Positions 40,941 through 50,078 of a DNA stretch of 64,000 bases are shown piece after piece. The stretch lies in the NCBI GenBank assembly GCA_963757945.1, contig CAVWTN010000002.1, positions 62,001 to 126,000 on the forward strand, given 5' to 3'. This DNA comes from CAVWTN01 sp963757945 (GTDB lineage Bacteria > Vulcanimicrobiota > Vulcanimicrobiia > Vulcanimicrobiales > Vulcanimicrobiaceae). Positions within the stretch are counted from its first letter, which is position 1. Each line of letters starts with the position of its first letter. A program made the translations under genes and the position numbers. The notes beneath the pieces were generated by a model. That model did no database searches. It worked only from the letters and a program-made list of their open reading frames with translations, and was not told the DNA's origin.

Positions 40941-43515
40941 GCGAGTACGAACGGGCAAAGTCGTTCAGCAACGCTTCAATTGCGGGGCCGGCCACAGGCC
41001 GTTGCGCGGTGCCATGGACTTTTCGATACGCTTCAAATTCGCGGCGAGCGGTGATGCGATCGCCCGCCAGGAGATGCGCGGCAATGAGCATTTGGCATGC
41101 CTCCTGGTCGGTCCGGTCCTCCGCGAGAAGGGCCTCGACGAAAGCCAGCGCTTCATCAGCATCTCCACGCCGGAGGGCGTCCTTCGCAAGCAGTCTGCCG
41201 ATGCTGTCGAGCCGGTCGCGCAACTCCAACGCGTAGCGCTCGAACCACGCGCCGGCGGTCTCCCGCGCCCGCCGGTGAGCGTTCAGACGCTCGTAGGCGC
41301 TTCGATACGCGAGGCGGTCATTGGCTTCGAGGGGCCGGTCAAGCGGCCGCGGGGGATTTGGAAGTGTGTGAAGGTCGACGACCGCCCCCGTAGAGAGCGC
41401 GTAGCCCGCGTTGGTGCGCTTGATGAATTCCGTCTCGCCGAGGCCCCGCCGCAAACGATGCAGGCAAACCCGAAACGCGTTGCGGGCGGCATCGCCGTCA
41501 CGTTCGGGCCAGAGACTGTCGACGAGCGCATCAGTCGAGATCGGGCCGGGCCGATGGGCCAGCGCGAACAGAAGGGCCCGCTCGGAATCCCGCAGTTCCG
41601 GAACCGCGCCGCGAAGCCGCACCTCGGCGGAAAGAAATGAGATCGCAAGCGGCGGCGCCTCCGGAGCCGGCGACTTGCGGAACCTCCCGACGAACGGGGC
41701 GAGAATCCCGGGATCCCCGCCTGCTACGAAAGCTCGGACGGCGTTTTCGATAGCCGGAACGCGCAGATCAGCCGCCGACTCGACAGCGCGGGCTTGCGCA
41801 GCCTCGACGCCGAACGGCGCGACCTCGCTTGTGGCAACTGCCGCGAGCAGCTGCAAGAACGGCTGGCCGGCGCGGTCGGCCGCTAGCGCCGCTTGACGGG
41901 CGTAGAGCAACGCAGTCGCCGTGTTGCCGGCGCGCGCACTCGCGATGAGTGCGCCGCGACTAATCCATTCGGCAAGATCCGACGGCGACGGATCGCCGGG
42001 CGGCAAGCGATCCCGGGCGGCGGCGACAAAAAAGCCCAATCCGCGCGACGGCGCTGACCCGATCGCCACTTCAAGTGCGGCCAGATTTCGCTCGCATTCG
42101 TCATCCTCGCCGGCCAGCCACGCGCTGAAGGCCGCGCGCGCCCGCACTTCGGCAATCAGGCTCGGCTTGCGGGAATATTCGGCGCGGCCCAGCGCTTTGG
42201 CAAAGATCTCGCGCTCGTGCACGCGGTCGCCGCGTAATCCCGCAAACGACGCCTCCGACGTGGCGAGTGCAAGCGTTCCGGAAATATCGCGCAGGCCGCT
42301 TAGCCAATAACCGAGCCAGACCGCAACCATGATCTCGAGCGGGATGAGGAAAGCATACTGGGCGAGCTGCTTCGCAAACGCCCAGTTCAAGCAGATGCCG
42401 GCTGCGATGATGAGGTAGCCGAGCGCTGCGAACGCGCCGGCACGGGTAATCGCGAGGCGAACGTCCAGCGTTCGCCGGCGAACGATGATATACGCGCCGG
42501 CAATCGACAGCGGGAAATAGAGCACCGAGGCGTGTCCCGCGATCGCGTCGCTGATGCTCGCCGGAAAATTGACCAGCCCGTTCGTGAGCTGGTAGCAAAG
42601 AAACACGATGCCGGACGCGCCAAACACCGTCGATGCGAGGATCGAGATGCCGTTTCCGGTCCGGATTTTTCGAATGATCGCCCAGCCGAAAATTGCGATT
42701 CCCAGCGTCCAAATCGCGGCCAGGAGGCTGCTGGCTATCTCGAACAGGAAGCCGGCGTCATAGGCGGGCCGCGCGAAATAGAGCACCGTCCACGTGGCGT
42801 CGATCGCGAAGAATGGAATGGCCGCGCCTATGACGGCGCGCTCGATCAACAGCTGAAGCCTGGGCGGGAAAACCGCAGTGAGCCGGAGGGCAAAAACGAC
42901 AAAGGCGATCGTCGCCACCTTCCACGACAAAAAGTACAGCCAGAGTACGACCGTCGCAGGGAAAGTCGGCAAAAACGACCAGAACGCAGGACCGAGTTCC
43001 GTTTTGCCGCCGAGCCCAGCAGCATAGAGAAAGAACGGCCAGGTAAGCCGGGTCGGGCGCAAGAGTGCAAGCGAGGCGCCCAGTAGGACAAGCAGCAAAC
43101 TCGCGGTAACCTGGATCGTCGCGGCCCACACGGGCCCAAAGGAACGATCCAACTCAGCGGAACGCCGATTGGTTACCCGAACGACTAGCGGCTTACCGTC
43201 CCGGATAACCGGTACGTCGACAACCGTGCCGATTGGCACGTAGCCCAGCATCCACTCGCGATACGGGTCTTTCTGGAAGATGTCGCCGAGTTTGAGCCCG
43301 GCGGCACCGCCGCCGGCCACGATCGACGTTACCCGGTTGGTGTCGTCGACGTCCGCGCCGAACCGTCCATAGGGGTTATCGAAGCAGAGGATGTAGTTCG
43401 GAACCGAGATTGCCAGGGCAATGCCGGCGATGAGGCACACGAGAAGAGCATTCCGGGCCGCGTCGTCGAGACGCAAACGGAGCAACGAGGACACGGATGC
43501 CAGCGTGCCGCGCAT
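40936..43515 (-). CDS. membrane-anchored SARP-family regulator (PDZ-like, multi-TM, winged HTH, BTAD)
   Basis: 859 residues. A first TM at about 20-45 precedes an extracytoplasmic PDZ-like segment at about 55-125 (VTSIVAGGGAAGLKLGDIF, VDVPVIRDGKPLVVRVTNR). About nine TM helices span 130-405 (SLLLVLLGASLALL, LWLYFLSWKVATIAFVVFAL, LGYLIIAAGICLNWAF, IPLEIMVAVWLGYWLSG). A cytoplasmic helical/TPR-like region (410-620) follows, then an OmpR-type winged HTH (ERALLFALAHRPGPISTDAL, DSLWPERDGDAARNAFRVC) and a BTAD-like domain (LDSIGRLLAKDALRRGDADE to the C-terminus). SARPs are normally cytoplasmic; this would sense at the membrane and bind DNA directly. It is divergent from the big TonB receptor, its likely target. 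Confidence 0.85.
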   Translation of the reverse strand: MRGTLASVSSLLRLRLDDAARNALLVCLIAGIALAISVPNYILCFDNPYGRFGADVDDTNRVTSIVAGGGAAGLKLGDIFQKDPYREWMLGYVPIGTVVDVPVIRDGKPLVVRVTNRRSAELDRSFGPVWAATIQVTASLLLVLLGASLALLRPTRLTWPFFLYAAGLGGKTELGPAFWSFLPTFPATVVLWLYFLSWKVATIAFVVFALRLTAVFPPRLQLLIERAVIGAAIPFFAIDATWTVLYFARPAYDAGFLFEIASSLLAAIWTLGIAIFGWAIIRKIRTGNGISILASTVFGASGIVFLCYQLTNGLVNFPASISDAIAGHASVLYFPLSIAGAYIIVRRRTLDVRLAITRAGAFAALGYLIIAAGICLNWAFAKQLAQYAFLIPLEIMVAVWLGYWLSGLRDISGTLALATSEASFAGLRGDRVHEREIFAKALGRAEYSRKPSLIAEVRARAAFSAWLAGEDDECERNLAALEVAIGSAPSRGLGFFVAAARDRLPPGDPSPSDLAEWISRGALIASARAGNTATALLYARQAALAADRAGQPFLQLLAAVATSEVAPFGVEAAQARAVESAADLRVPAIENAVRAFVAGGDPGILAPFVGRFRKSPAPEAPPLAISFLSAEVRLRGAVPELRDSERALLFALAHRPGPISTDALVDSLWPERDGDAARNAFRVCLHRLRRGLGETEFIKRTNAGYALSTGAVVDLHTLPNPPRPLDRPLEANDRLAYRSAYERLNAHRRARETAGAWFERYALELRDRLDSIGRLLAKDALRRGDADEALAFVEALLAEDRTDQEACQMLIAAHLLAGDRITARREFEAYRKVHGTAQRPVAGPAIEALLNDFARSYSL

Positions 43516-43715
43516 TCGCTTCGGTTCTCAGTCGCCACAAGAAGTCTTTTTCCGCGCCCGTCCAGACTGCACGGAATACTCAGCTTATCGAGCGAGCGTG
43601 GACAGGCAAGTTACGTCATCGGCGGGCCTGCTTGCTCGTAGCTCGACGGTCAGCTAGCTTAGAGTAGCGCGGACCCCGATTCCACGGGCGTTCTGACCAA
43701 CCCCAAAGGAGCCGT

Positions 43716-46700
43716 ATGCAACGATATCGTTGGCTACGAATCCTCGTTGCAGCCGAAATGGCGGCCGTCTTTCTCGCGCAGGGGACTTGGGCTCCGGCGG
43801 GTACGACCGGCCGGCTAAGCGGGACCGTGGTGGATGCAACCACCAACGCGGTAGTCACAGGCGTGAAGGTCGCGGTAGCGAGTCCCTCACAAGCCACGAG
43901 TGCTACGACGGACGCGCAAGGGCGTTTCACGTTCTTGGCACTTGCACCTGATTCGTACGTCGTGAGCGTCGAAGAGAATGGGTACGATCCCGCGTCACAA
44001 TCCGGTGTCACGGTGCAGGCCGACCAATCGGTCGACCTCATACTTAGTACGCGCAAACAACTCCAGACCATCGCACACATTACGTCGCGCGCGAGCACCG
44101 AATTGGTTCGGCCCGGAACGACGCAAAACGTCTATTCCGTCAATGCGGCGACGCAAGACGTGGTGCAAGGGCTCGGCGGCGGCGGCAACCTGAACAGCGC
44201 CTACTCCGCGCTGGCATCGGTGCCCGGAGTTTCCGTCCCCATCGGCGGCGGCGGATGGGGTCAGACGATTTACATCCACGGCGCCTCGGGTGACCAAGTC
44301 GGGTACGAATACGACGGTATTCCTGTCAATCGCGCGTTTGACAACTACAACGCAACCACGCTCTCGAATCTCGGCCAACAGGAACTGCAGGTCATCACGT
44401 CCGGGTCATCCGCCTCGTCGTCCTCGGCGACGGTTGCGGGTCTGATCAACCAAGTCATTCGCACCGGGAAGTATCCCGGCTTCGTGACGGTGGACTTGGG
44501 CGTCGGCACTCCTTCGCAGTACGATTCGGCGCAGATTGAAGCCGGCGGAGCCTCGCGGAACCGCAACTCGAGCTACTACATCGGGCTGTCCCAGTTCAAG
44601 CAGAGCTTCCGCCAACTCGACCAGTTCAATGGCGGCACTTCCCCGGGCGGCGACTTTCTGCAGACGAACGTCAACAACACGCAGGTCTCCAACCTCCCCG
44701 GCGTCTTCCCCAACTGCATCGTGAGCGCTGGGACGTCAACCGATCCGTTCTCGCTCGCTCCGGGAGACCCGGGATACATCGCGCCCGGAACCGGCGGCGA
44801 TCCGGGTTGCGCGAACTACAATCTCACGCCTTGGAGTCTCGGCGGGCTTGCGACAAACGAGGATCACGAGGCGCTAGCAAACTTCCACTTCGGCATCCCG
44901 CACAAGAACGATGCCCTGCGCGACGACGTCCAGCTGTTGTACAGCGGATCGTATGAGCTCGCCAAGTACTACTCGTCGCTCACCGACTACGGCGGGGCCG
45001 GCAACATCACCGCGATTGGCGGACCGGCAGTTCCCCGGTGGGCCGATGGCTACGTTGTGAACGCGCCGTTCGGCACGCCTGTCGTGAACCCGAACCCCAT
45101 CTTGCCGAACCTGGCGAGCTCGCAATACTTCTTCCCGAGCTCGCCGATCGGCCGGGCCTTCCGTTCGGCGCTCGATCCGAACGTTCGCGACGGCTCCGCG
45201 AACGATTCGGAGATTTTCAAGGTACAGTATCAGAAGAACTGGTCGCACTCATACCTGCGCGTGTTGGGCTACTCGCTCTATAGCGATTGGCTGTCGAACG
45301 CCCCGGTGTTTGCCGCGCTCGCCACGAGCGTCGCGCTCGTTGCCCCGGCCAACGCAGACTACGAGCTCGACACCCACACGCGCGGCGGCGAAATCCAATT
45401 CGCCGACCAATTGAACGCTCGACACCAGCTCATTGCGACGCTCGGCTACACGACGGCGAGCGGGATGCGCCTCAACAACTCGACGTTCGCCAACGATGCG
45501 GGGACCGTCGCGACGAGCCTCACCGACGGGACGAACTGCTACAGCGCAGCCACGGGGGCCCCGGCGTCGTGCTTTGACGGGGCGACTGCCGGCACGTTCG
45601 GCAGCCTGCTCGGAGCGACTCCGCCCGCCGGCTCGCCTGCGGCGCTCGCGAATGCGCAGTACATTCTGACGAATCCCGGACCGACCGGCGCGTATAATGC
45701 CGTGACGCCGAAGTTCACGACGGCGTCGGTGACCGACGAATGGCGCCCGAACGACAAGACCGTCGTGACTTACGGGCTTCGCTTGGAGCGCTTCGAATAC
45801 GATCGCCTGCCATCGAACACGGCGGACTACCAATTCTGGTTCAAGCAAGCGGCGAACACCTATTGCTACAACCTCGTTTCGGGGCAACCCCTGTTCGACC
45901 CCGTACCGAAGGGCGCGCCGCTTGGCACGATCCCGAACCTTGCGAACGGTTTCGGCAATACCTGCGGCGTCAGCGTCGCCGCGTACAACGCCGCCAACGG
46001 AACGAGTCTGACGTCCGTAACGGGGCGCGTCGATGGCGCCACGGGGCAGCCGGTCGGCAACCCCAACGGGCAAAACGGCACCATCACCTATACCAACGCC
46101 GGCGAGGGCAACCTGATCCGTTCGGTGCTCGAGCCACGCCTCGGCGCGACCTACACCTTGAATCGCGATACCGTCCTGCGCGCCTCGGCCGGTGTGTACT
46201 CGGAACCGTTCAACGCGGGGACGGTGCAGTACCTGAACCTCTCCGCAAAGTCGGCGGCTTCGTTCGATTACAGGAACTTCTTCGGGTTCGGCTTCAACTC
46301 GCCGACGCACGACTTCGATCCGAGCAAGTCGTATAACCTCGACTTCTCACTCGAAAAGCACATCCGCGGGACGGACGTTTCCTTCAAGGTGAGCCCGTTC
46401 TACCGCTACACGAAGAACCAGTATCAGGAGTTCCTCGTCGGGGCCGGCCTCGTTTCGGCGATCCCGACCGGCGACGAAACCGCCTACGGGATCGAACTTC
46501 AGATCAAGAAGGGCGACCCAAGCCGCGACGGGCTCGCTAGCCAGCTTTCGTACACGTACACGAACGCGTTCTTCAAGTTCCACCGGCTAGCCAACGGAAC
46601 GACGCCGATCACTCCGGTGAATCAGACGATCGATCAGTACAATGCGCTGACGTCCGCCGGCAATCGGAGCGGCGCGAAGGGTGCGCCATGCTACATCGGC

Positions 46701-47546
46701 GGCGACCCGACTACTGCGAGCGGTTTTTACGGTGGAGTTCAGGTCTGCTCGCCGGCCGGCGGGGCGGGGAACACCCCAAGCCTGACCGCCGCAGCGGGCG
46801 GCGACGTCATCGTGAACCCCTATTTCAATCAACCGGCGCAGCCGAACCTGAGCGAAGGCGCGCCCTACCCGGTCTATGAAGCGTTCCCATCGGCGAACGG
46901 CGCGGATGGGGCGGTCGACGGCGATCAGACCATCGTCGAGCCGCACGCATTCTCCGGGTTCCTGAACTATCGCCACAATCGCGTCGCGTACGCGCTCGCC
47001 GGATCGGCAACGCTCGGGAACCCGAGTAACGGCTTCGCCCGCTACGGGTCACCGTATACGGCCGTCGGCGTCGATCCCCGTGTTTGCTCGGCGAACCAGT
47101 CGAACGTTCCGACGGCGGCGAATCCGGGGCTTGCGAACTACACGTCGTGCAACGCCTCACCGGCCCAATACGGGGCGCTCTACATCCCGAATCCCCAGAC
47201 CGGGAAATTCGATGGGTTCGGCGATTTCCGCCCGCCGTGGTTATTGAACCTCAACGCGCAGATCTCGTATGACTTCTCGAAATCCGTGACGGGCCGTCTG
47301 GTCCTGGCGAACATCTACACCACCTGCTTCGGCGGGTCGAAGACGCCTTGGAGCGGCACGGGCGGTTCAAAGGCCTGCACGTATTACCCCAACGCAACGT
47401 ATGTCTCGAACTTCTACAATGGTTCGAGCGCGAGCGACGTCGCGGCAAACGGTGTCGCAGCGCCGGCCCCCAACCAGCAATCGTACCTCCCGGCGGGAAC
47501 CGGGCTTCCCTTCTCGGCGTACTTCCAGCTGCAGTTCAAGCTGTAG
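43716..47546 (+). CDS. large TonB-dependent receptor with carboxypeptidase-regulatory-like domain
   Basis: 1276 residues with AAAGGAG just before the ATG. Signal peptide 1-25; a CarboxypepD_reg-like sandwich at about 32-110 (LSGTVVDATTNAVVTGVKVA, GRFTFLALAPDSYVVSVEEN); a plug (YSALASVPGVSVPIGGGGWG, IYIHGASGDQVGYEYDGIPV, TVAGLINQVIRTG); then a long barrel with aromatic strand ends finishing LPFSAYFQLQFKL. It is larger than the 907-residue receptor at 24341 and of the Oar-like/SusC-like type. The ligand is unknown. The divergent membrane SARP and nearby TonB-like gene form its presumed regulatory and energy module. Confidence 0.93.
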   Translation: MQRYRWLRILVAAEMAAVFLAQGTWAPAGTTGRLSGTVVDATTNAVVTGVKVAVASPSQATSATTDAQGRFTFLALAPDSYVVSVEENGYDPASQSGVTVQADQSVDLILSTRKQLQTIAHITSRASTELVRPGTTQNVYSVNAATQDVVQGLGGGGNLNSAYSALASVPGVSVPIGGGGWGQTIYIHGASGDQVGYEYDGIPVNRAFDNYNATTLSNLGQQELQVITSGSSASSSSATVAGLINQVIRTGKYPGFVTVDLGVGTPSQYDSAQIEAGGASRNRNSSYYIGLSQFKQSFRQLDQFNGGTSPGGDFLQTNVNNTQVSNLPGVFPNCIVSAGTSTDPFSLAPGDPGYIAPGTGGDPGCANYNLTPWSLGGLATNEDHEALANFHFGIPHKNDALRDDVQLLYSGSYELAKYYSSLTDYGGAGNITAIGGPAVPRWADGYVVNAPFGTPVVNPNPILPNLASSQYFFPSSPIGRAFRSALDPNVRDGSANDSEIFKVQYQKNWSHSYLRVLGYSLYSDWLSNAPVFAALATSVALVAPANADYELDTHTRGGEIQFADQLNARHQLIATLGYTTASGMRLNNSTFANDAGTVATSLTDGTNCYSAATGAPASCFDGATAGTFGSLLGATPPAGSPAALANAQYILTNPGPTGAYNAVTPKFTTASVTDEWRPNDKTVVTYGLRLERFEYDRLPSNTADYQFWFKQAANTYCYNLVSGQPLFDPVPKGAPLGTIPNLANGFGNTCGVSVAAYNAANGTSLTSVTGRVDGATGQPVGNPNGQNGTITYTNAGEGNLIRSVLEPRLGATYTLNRDTVLRASAGVYSEPFNAGTVQYLNLSAKSAASFDYRNFFGFGFNSPTHDFDPSKSYNLDFSLEKHIRGTDVSFKVSPFYRYTKNQYQEFLVGAGLVSAIPTGDETAYGIELQIKKGDPSRDGLASQLSYTYTNAFFKFHRLANGTTPITPVNQTIDQYNALTSAGNRSGAKGAPCYIGGDPTTASGFYGGVQVCSPAGGAGNTPSLTAAAGGDVIVNPYFNQPAQPNLSEGAPYPVYEAFPSANGADGAVDGDQTIVEPHAFSGFLNYRHNRVAYALAGSATLGNPSNGFARYGSPYTAVGVDPRVCSANQSNVPTAANPGLANYTSCNASPAQYGALYIPNPQTGKFDGFGDFRPPWLLNLNAQISYDFSKSVTGRLVLANIYTTCFGGSKTPWSGTGGSKACTYYPNATYVSNFYNGSSASDVAANGVAAPAPNQQSYLPAGTGLPFSAYFQLQFKL

Positions 47547-47571
47547 CAGTTTTTTCGAGCAGAATCGCAGA

Positions 47572-48363
47572 GTGGGAATCGCCCGTTCGCTCATTGCGTT
47601 CGTTACCGTAGCGGCGGTGCTCCCGACGCCGCCGTTCGCGCCGCCGACCGCCGGGCCGTTTTCGCTCGCATCGCCGGCTGCCGGGCCGTTTTCGCTCGCG
47701 TCGCCCGGACTGCGGACGATCGTGCGCGTCCGCTCGCGCGCGCTGTGCACGGCGCTCCGCCAAGCGGTGCTTCCGGGCGTCCAAGCGGCGATCGCGCACG
47801 ACGCAACGTACGCCGACGGCCGTGCGGTGATCCACGATTACACGATCTTTGCGAGCGACGATACGCGGCCGATGCGGATTCAGAAACTCGACCGCCTGGT
47901 CCGTACGATGGTTGAAAACTCGGACAAATTGCAGGCCGCCGTCGACTCGCCGCTGCTGAAACCGCCTCCGGGGGCCACGGCGGAGGACGCGGCTGCGCTG
48001 AATGACCTGCAACGCGTGCTTTCTGCGCTGTTGAATGCGCAGAAAGTGCAACTCGACCTCACGAGCGGCTTCACCGAGAGCGAACGCGCGCGTCTCTTCG
48101 CAGCCGGCGGCGAAGCCGAGCGATCGATGCGCAAGGCCGTCAGCGAGCCCGGCTATACGACGCCCGCGCCGGCGCAAGCGTTCTTGCAGGACCGCCGTGC
48201 GCTCTTGCCGCGGGATGGCCGTGGACAGATATCCCTTTCTGATGCCGCGCTGCTCGACGACGACCTGCGGGCTCTCGCGCGCATGACCTCACGCCGTGAA
48301 GACGATGCGTCGCAGGTCATTCTCAGGGTCACGCCCGCGTGCAAGCCGGCCCACGATCGCTGA
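47572..48363 (+). CDS. secreted hypothetical protein following the TonB receptor
   Basis: 263 residues from GTG 47572, 26 bases after the receptor stop. A signal peptide (GIARSLIAFVTVAAVLPTPP) is followed by a duplicated GPFSLASPA motif and then a helical domain (LRTIVRVRSRALCTALRQAV, AVIHDYTIFASDDTRPMRI, LVRTMVENSDKLQAAVDSPL, LSALLNAQKVQLDLTSGFTE). No family is recognised. Close coupling to the receptor suggests an exported partner for its cargo. Start choice is uncertain because the Shine-Dalgarno is poor. Confidence 0.65.
   Translation: MGIARSLIAFVTVAAVLPTPPFAPPTAGPFSLASPAAGPFSLASPGLRTIVRVRSRALCTALRQAVLPGVQAAIAHDATYADGRAVIHDYTIFASDDTRPMRIQKLDRLVRTMVENSDKLQAAVDSPLLKPPPGATAEDAAALNDLQRVLSALLNAQKVQLDLTSGFTESERARLFAAGGEAERSMRKAVSEPGYTTPAPAQAFLQDRRALLPRDGRGQISLSDAALLDDDLRALARMTSRREDDASQVILRVTPACKPAHDR
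47650..47705 (+). repeat. two-copy 30-bp tandem repeat inside the secreted-protein gene
   Basis: Copies at 47650-47675 and 47680-47705 (GCCGGGCCGTTTTC... with one A/G difference) duplicate the peptide AGPFSLASP just after the signal peptide. In-frame slippage would change linker length. Confidence 0.85.
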
Positions 48364-48547
48364 GCCGCCAAGCGTACCTCGCTCGGCACTGGGCGGAAGG
48401 CTCGAATTGGCGATGGGTCAGCGTCGCAACATGTGCGAGATTAGCGGGGACGATGCAGAGGAGCCGCTCGCTGCGTTTTGATGGCCGTGATGGCCCCGGC
48501 GATACTCGCCGATCGCTGCGGGCCGTCGCTCGAGCGCCGACCTCGTG

Positions 48548-48934
48548 TCAGATGGCCTTCTGGACATCGGAATGCGAGAAGTCATCGCCCTGGTAAAGCA
48601 GCGTATCGTCACCCTCGACGGCAAGTGCATAGGACGCGCAATCCCCGAAGTTCAGCCCGGCTCGATGTCGGCCTGTTCCGAAACGTGCGTACGCATTGCG
48701 CGCGAGACGCGCTTGCGCCGGGGTGAACGGCACGATGTCGATGCCGGCGCTTTCAATCCACGTGTCCAGGGCCGCGAGCGCCCCTTCACCCCGTCGCGAC
48801 AGCAAGACGATCGACGCTTCGAGATACGAGAGGCTGGAAAGCGTGCACCGGTTCGTGGCGACATATTCTTCGAAGCGCTCCCGCTCCGGCTCATCGTTCA
48901 AAATGGCGACGATTGCGGAACTGTCGAGCGTCAC
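48548..48934 (-). CDS. vapC: VapC-type PIN-domain toxin
   Basis: A 128-residue PIN ribonuclease. The acidic residues are in MTLDSSAIVAILNDEPER (first Asp), SYLEASIVLLSRRG (Glu) and GLNFGDCASYALAVEGDD (Asp), ending LLYQGDDFSHSDV. Such toxins cleave RNA, often tRNA, when free of antitoxin. The GTG start overlaps the vapB stop (GTGA), the normal antitoxin-first order. It may stabilise the island. Confidence 0.93.
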   Translation of the reverse strand: MTLDSSAIVAILNDEPERERFEEYVATNRCTLSSLSYLEASIVLLSRRGEGALAALDTWIESAGIDIVPFTPAQARLARNAYARFGTGRHRAGLNFGDCASYALAVEGDDTLLYQGDDFSHSDVQKAI

Positions 48935-49179
48935 GCCGGCAGCCCGGATTCGTCGTATCCGAGGATCTCTTCGTCGGCGCGCCGGTCGAGAAGCGGCAAC
49001 GCGGCGACTCGGTCCGCGACGGCGCGCATGCGTCGGAGCCGGCCACGCTTCGCCTGCGAGCCCCGTTCCAACTCGGCCTCGACCGCGAGGCGAATCGCCT
49101 CGGTCAAATCGACCTTCCGCTCGGCTGCAAGGCGCCTGATCGCGGCCTCGACCGCATCGTTCTTGACGTTGATCCCCAT
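48931..49179 (-). CDS. vapB: VapB-type antitoxin
   Basis: 82 residues of the VapB/PSK-operon type: INVKNDAVEAAIRRLAAERK, VDLTEAIRLAVEAELERGSQ (ribbon-helix-helix DNA-binding part), then a basic stretch and the toxin-binding tail EEILGYDESGLPA. GGAGAGG precedes the ATG. The usual autorepression by VapBC is likely; repeated TCTACC motifs lie just upstream (about 49182-49207). Confidence 0.9.
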   Translation of the reverse strand: MGINVKNDAVEAAIRRLAAERKVDLTEAIRLAVEAELERGSQAKRGRLRRMRAVADRVAALPLLDRRADEEILGYDESGLPA

Positions 49180-49398
49180 TTCTACCTCTCCAGCTACAAA
49201 TCTACCAAAATCAGATCCTCGTTTTCAAGCTCGAACCAAGCCGCGGCGACGGCCAGCCGGGCCGGTGTGGGTTTCCCGGCCGCAGGGCCGAAAAGAAACC
49301 CCTCTGCGCACGTCCGGTCGGGGCGCTGCGGGCGCTGGCTCGAAATCGGAGCGATCGGCGCCGAACTGTTATGATCATGCGGAAGGGGGACTACTCGG

Positions 49399-49917
49399 AT
49401 GATGACGATCGCGACGCCCGGCCCGACAACCGACGATTTCGTGTACGAACTGTCTCGAGCGATCCCCGAGTACGGCTTTGAGCGTGACGAGGAAGGTCAA
49501 CTGATTGTGTCCCCCAACCACACGGACTCCGGTGCCAAGAGTGGTGAGGCGTACTATCAGCTTCGACGGTGGCAGGACGAGACGGGGATCGGTGGGCGCG
49601 CCTTCGATTCATCAGCCGGCTTTCGGCTGTCGACCGGGGCGTTACGCGCGCCGGATGCGGCCTGGATATCTGAAGAGCGGATGTCGGCGCTAACGGTCGA
49701 GCAGCGATCGCGCTTCTGGCAGGTGTGCCCGGACGTCGCGATCGAGGTCGCCTCCTCGAGCGACACGTGGTCGGAAGTGAAGGAAAAGATCGACCGCTAT
49801 ATGGCTGCCGGCGCTCGCTATGCCGCCGCAATCGATCCGCAGACCGGCGATGTTTATGAGCTTGGCGTCGCGCCCAACCGCCTGCAGCTCGACTTTCGCC
49901 GCATTTCCAACGCTTAG
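49399..49917 (+). CDS. Uma2-family (DUF820) putative endonuclease
   Basis: A 172-residue PD-(D/E)XK-fold protein of the Uma2 family: LRAPDAAWISEERMSAL with the conserved PD, CPDVAIEVASSSDTWSEVKE with ExxS and a downstream Lys, and KIDRYMAAGARYAAAIDPQTG. The N-terminus (ELSRAIPEYGFERDEEGQLI) is also family-like. Uma2 proteins are common in cyanobacteria and other phyla; their biological role is unknown. Last gene before the right attachment repeat; ATG 49399 or 49402. Confidence 0.88.
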   Translation: MMTIATPGPTTDDFVYELSRAIPEYGFERDEEGQLIVSPNHTDSGAKSGEAYYQLRRWQDETGIGGRAFDSSAGFRLSTGALRAPDAAWISEERMSALTVEQRSRFWQVCPDVAIEVASSSDTWSEVKEKIDRYMAAGARYAAAIDPQTGDVYELGVAPNRLQLDFRRISNA

Positions 49918-49943
49918 GGTTCCCCCGAACCCGTGTGGTCTGG

Positions 49944-49966
49944 TTTTCTCACATTTTCTCACGGAG
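49944..49966 (+). repeat. right arm-type repeat pair (TTCTCACG motif)
   Basis: TTTTCTCACA followed directly by TTTTCTCACGGAGC, the counterpart of 40226-40250 at the left end and in the same orientation. Confidence 0.65.
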
Positions 49967-50078
49967 CGGGTGAAACGGGCCGGAAACGGTCGGGAGCAGA
50001 TGGGAACGTAAACCCCGCAAACCCTGACGGTATAAGACTTTTCGGGATTGTCAGGGATCGGCCGGGACCGCTGACAGA

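Noticed and set aside
40183..50078. Integrase or recombinase gene in the island
   Set aside because: All substantial frames were examined; none carries tyrosine or serine recombinase motifs.
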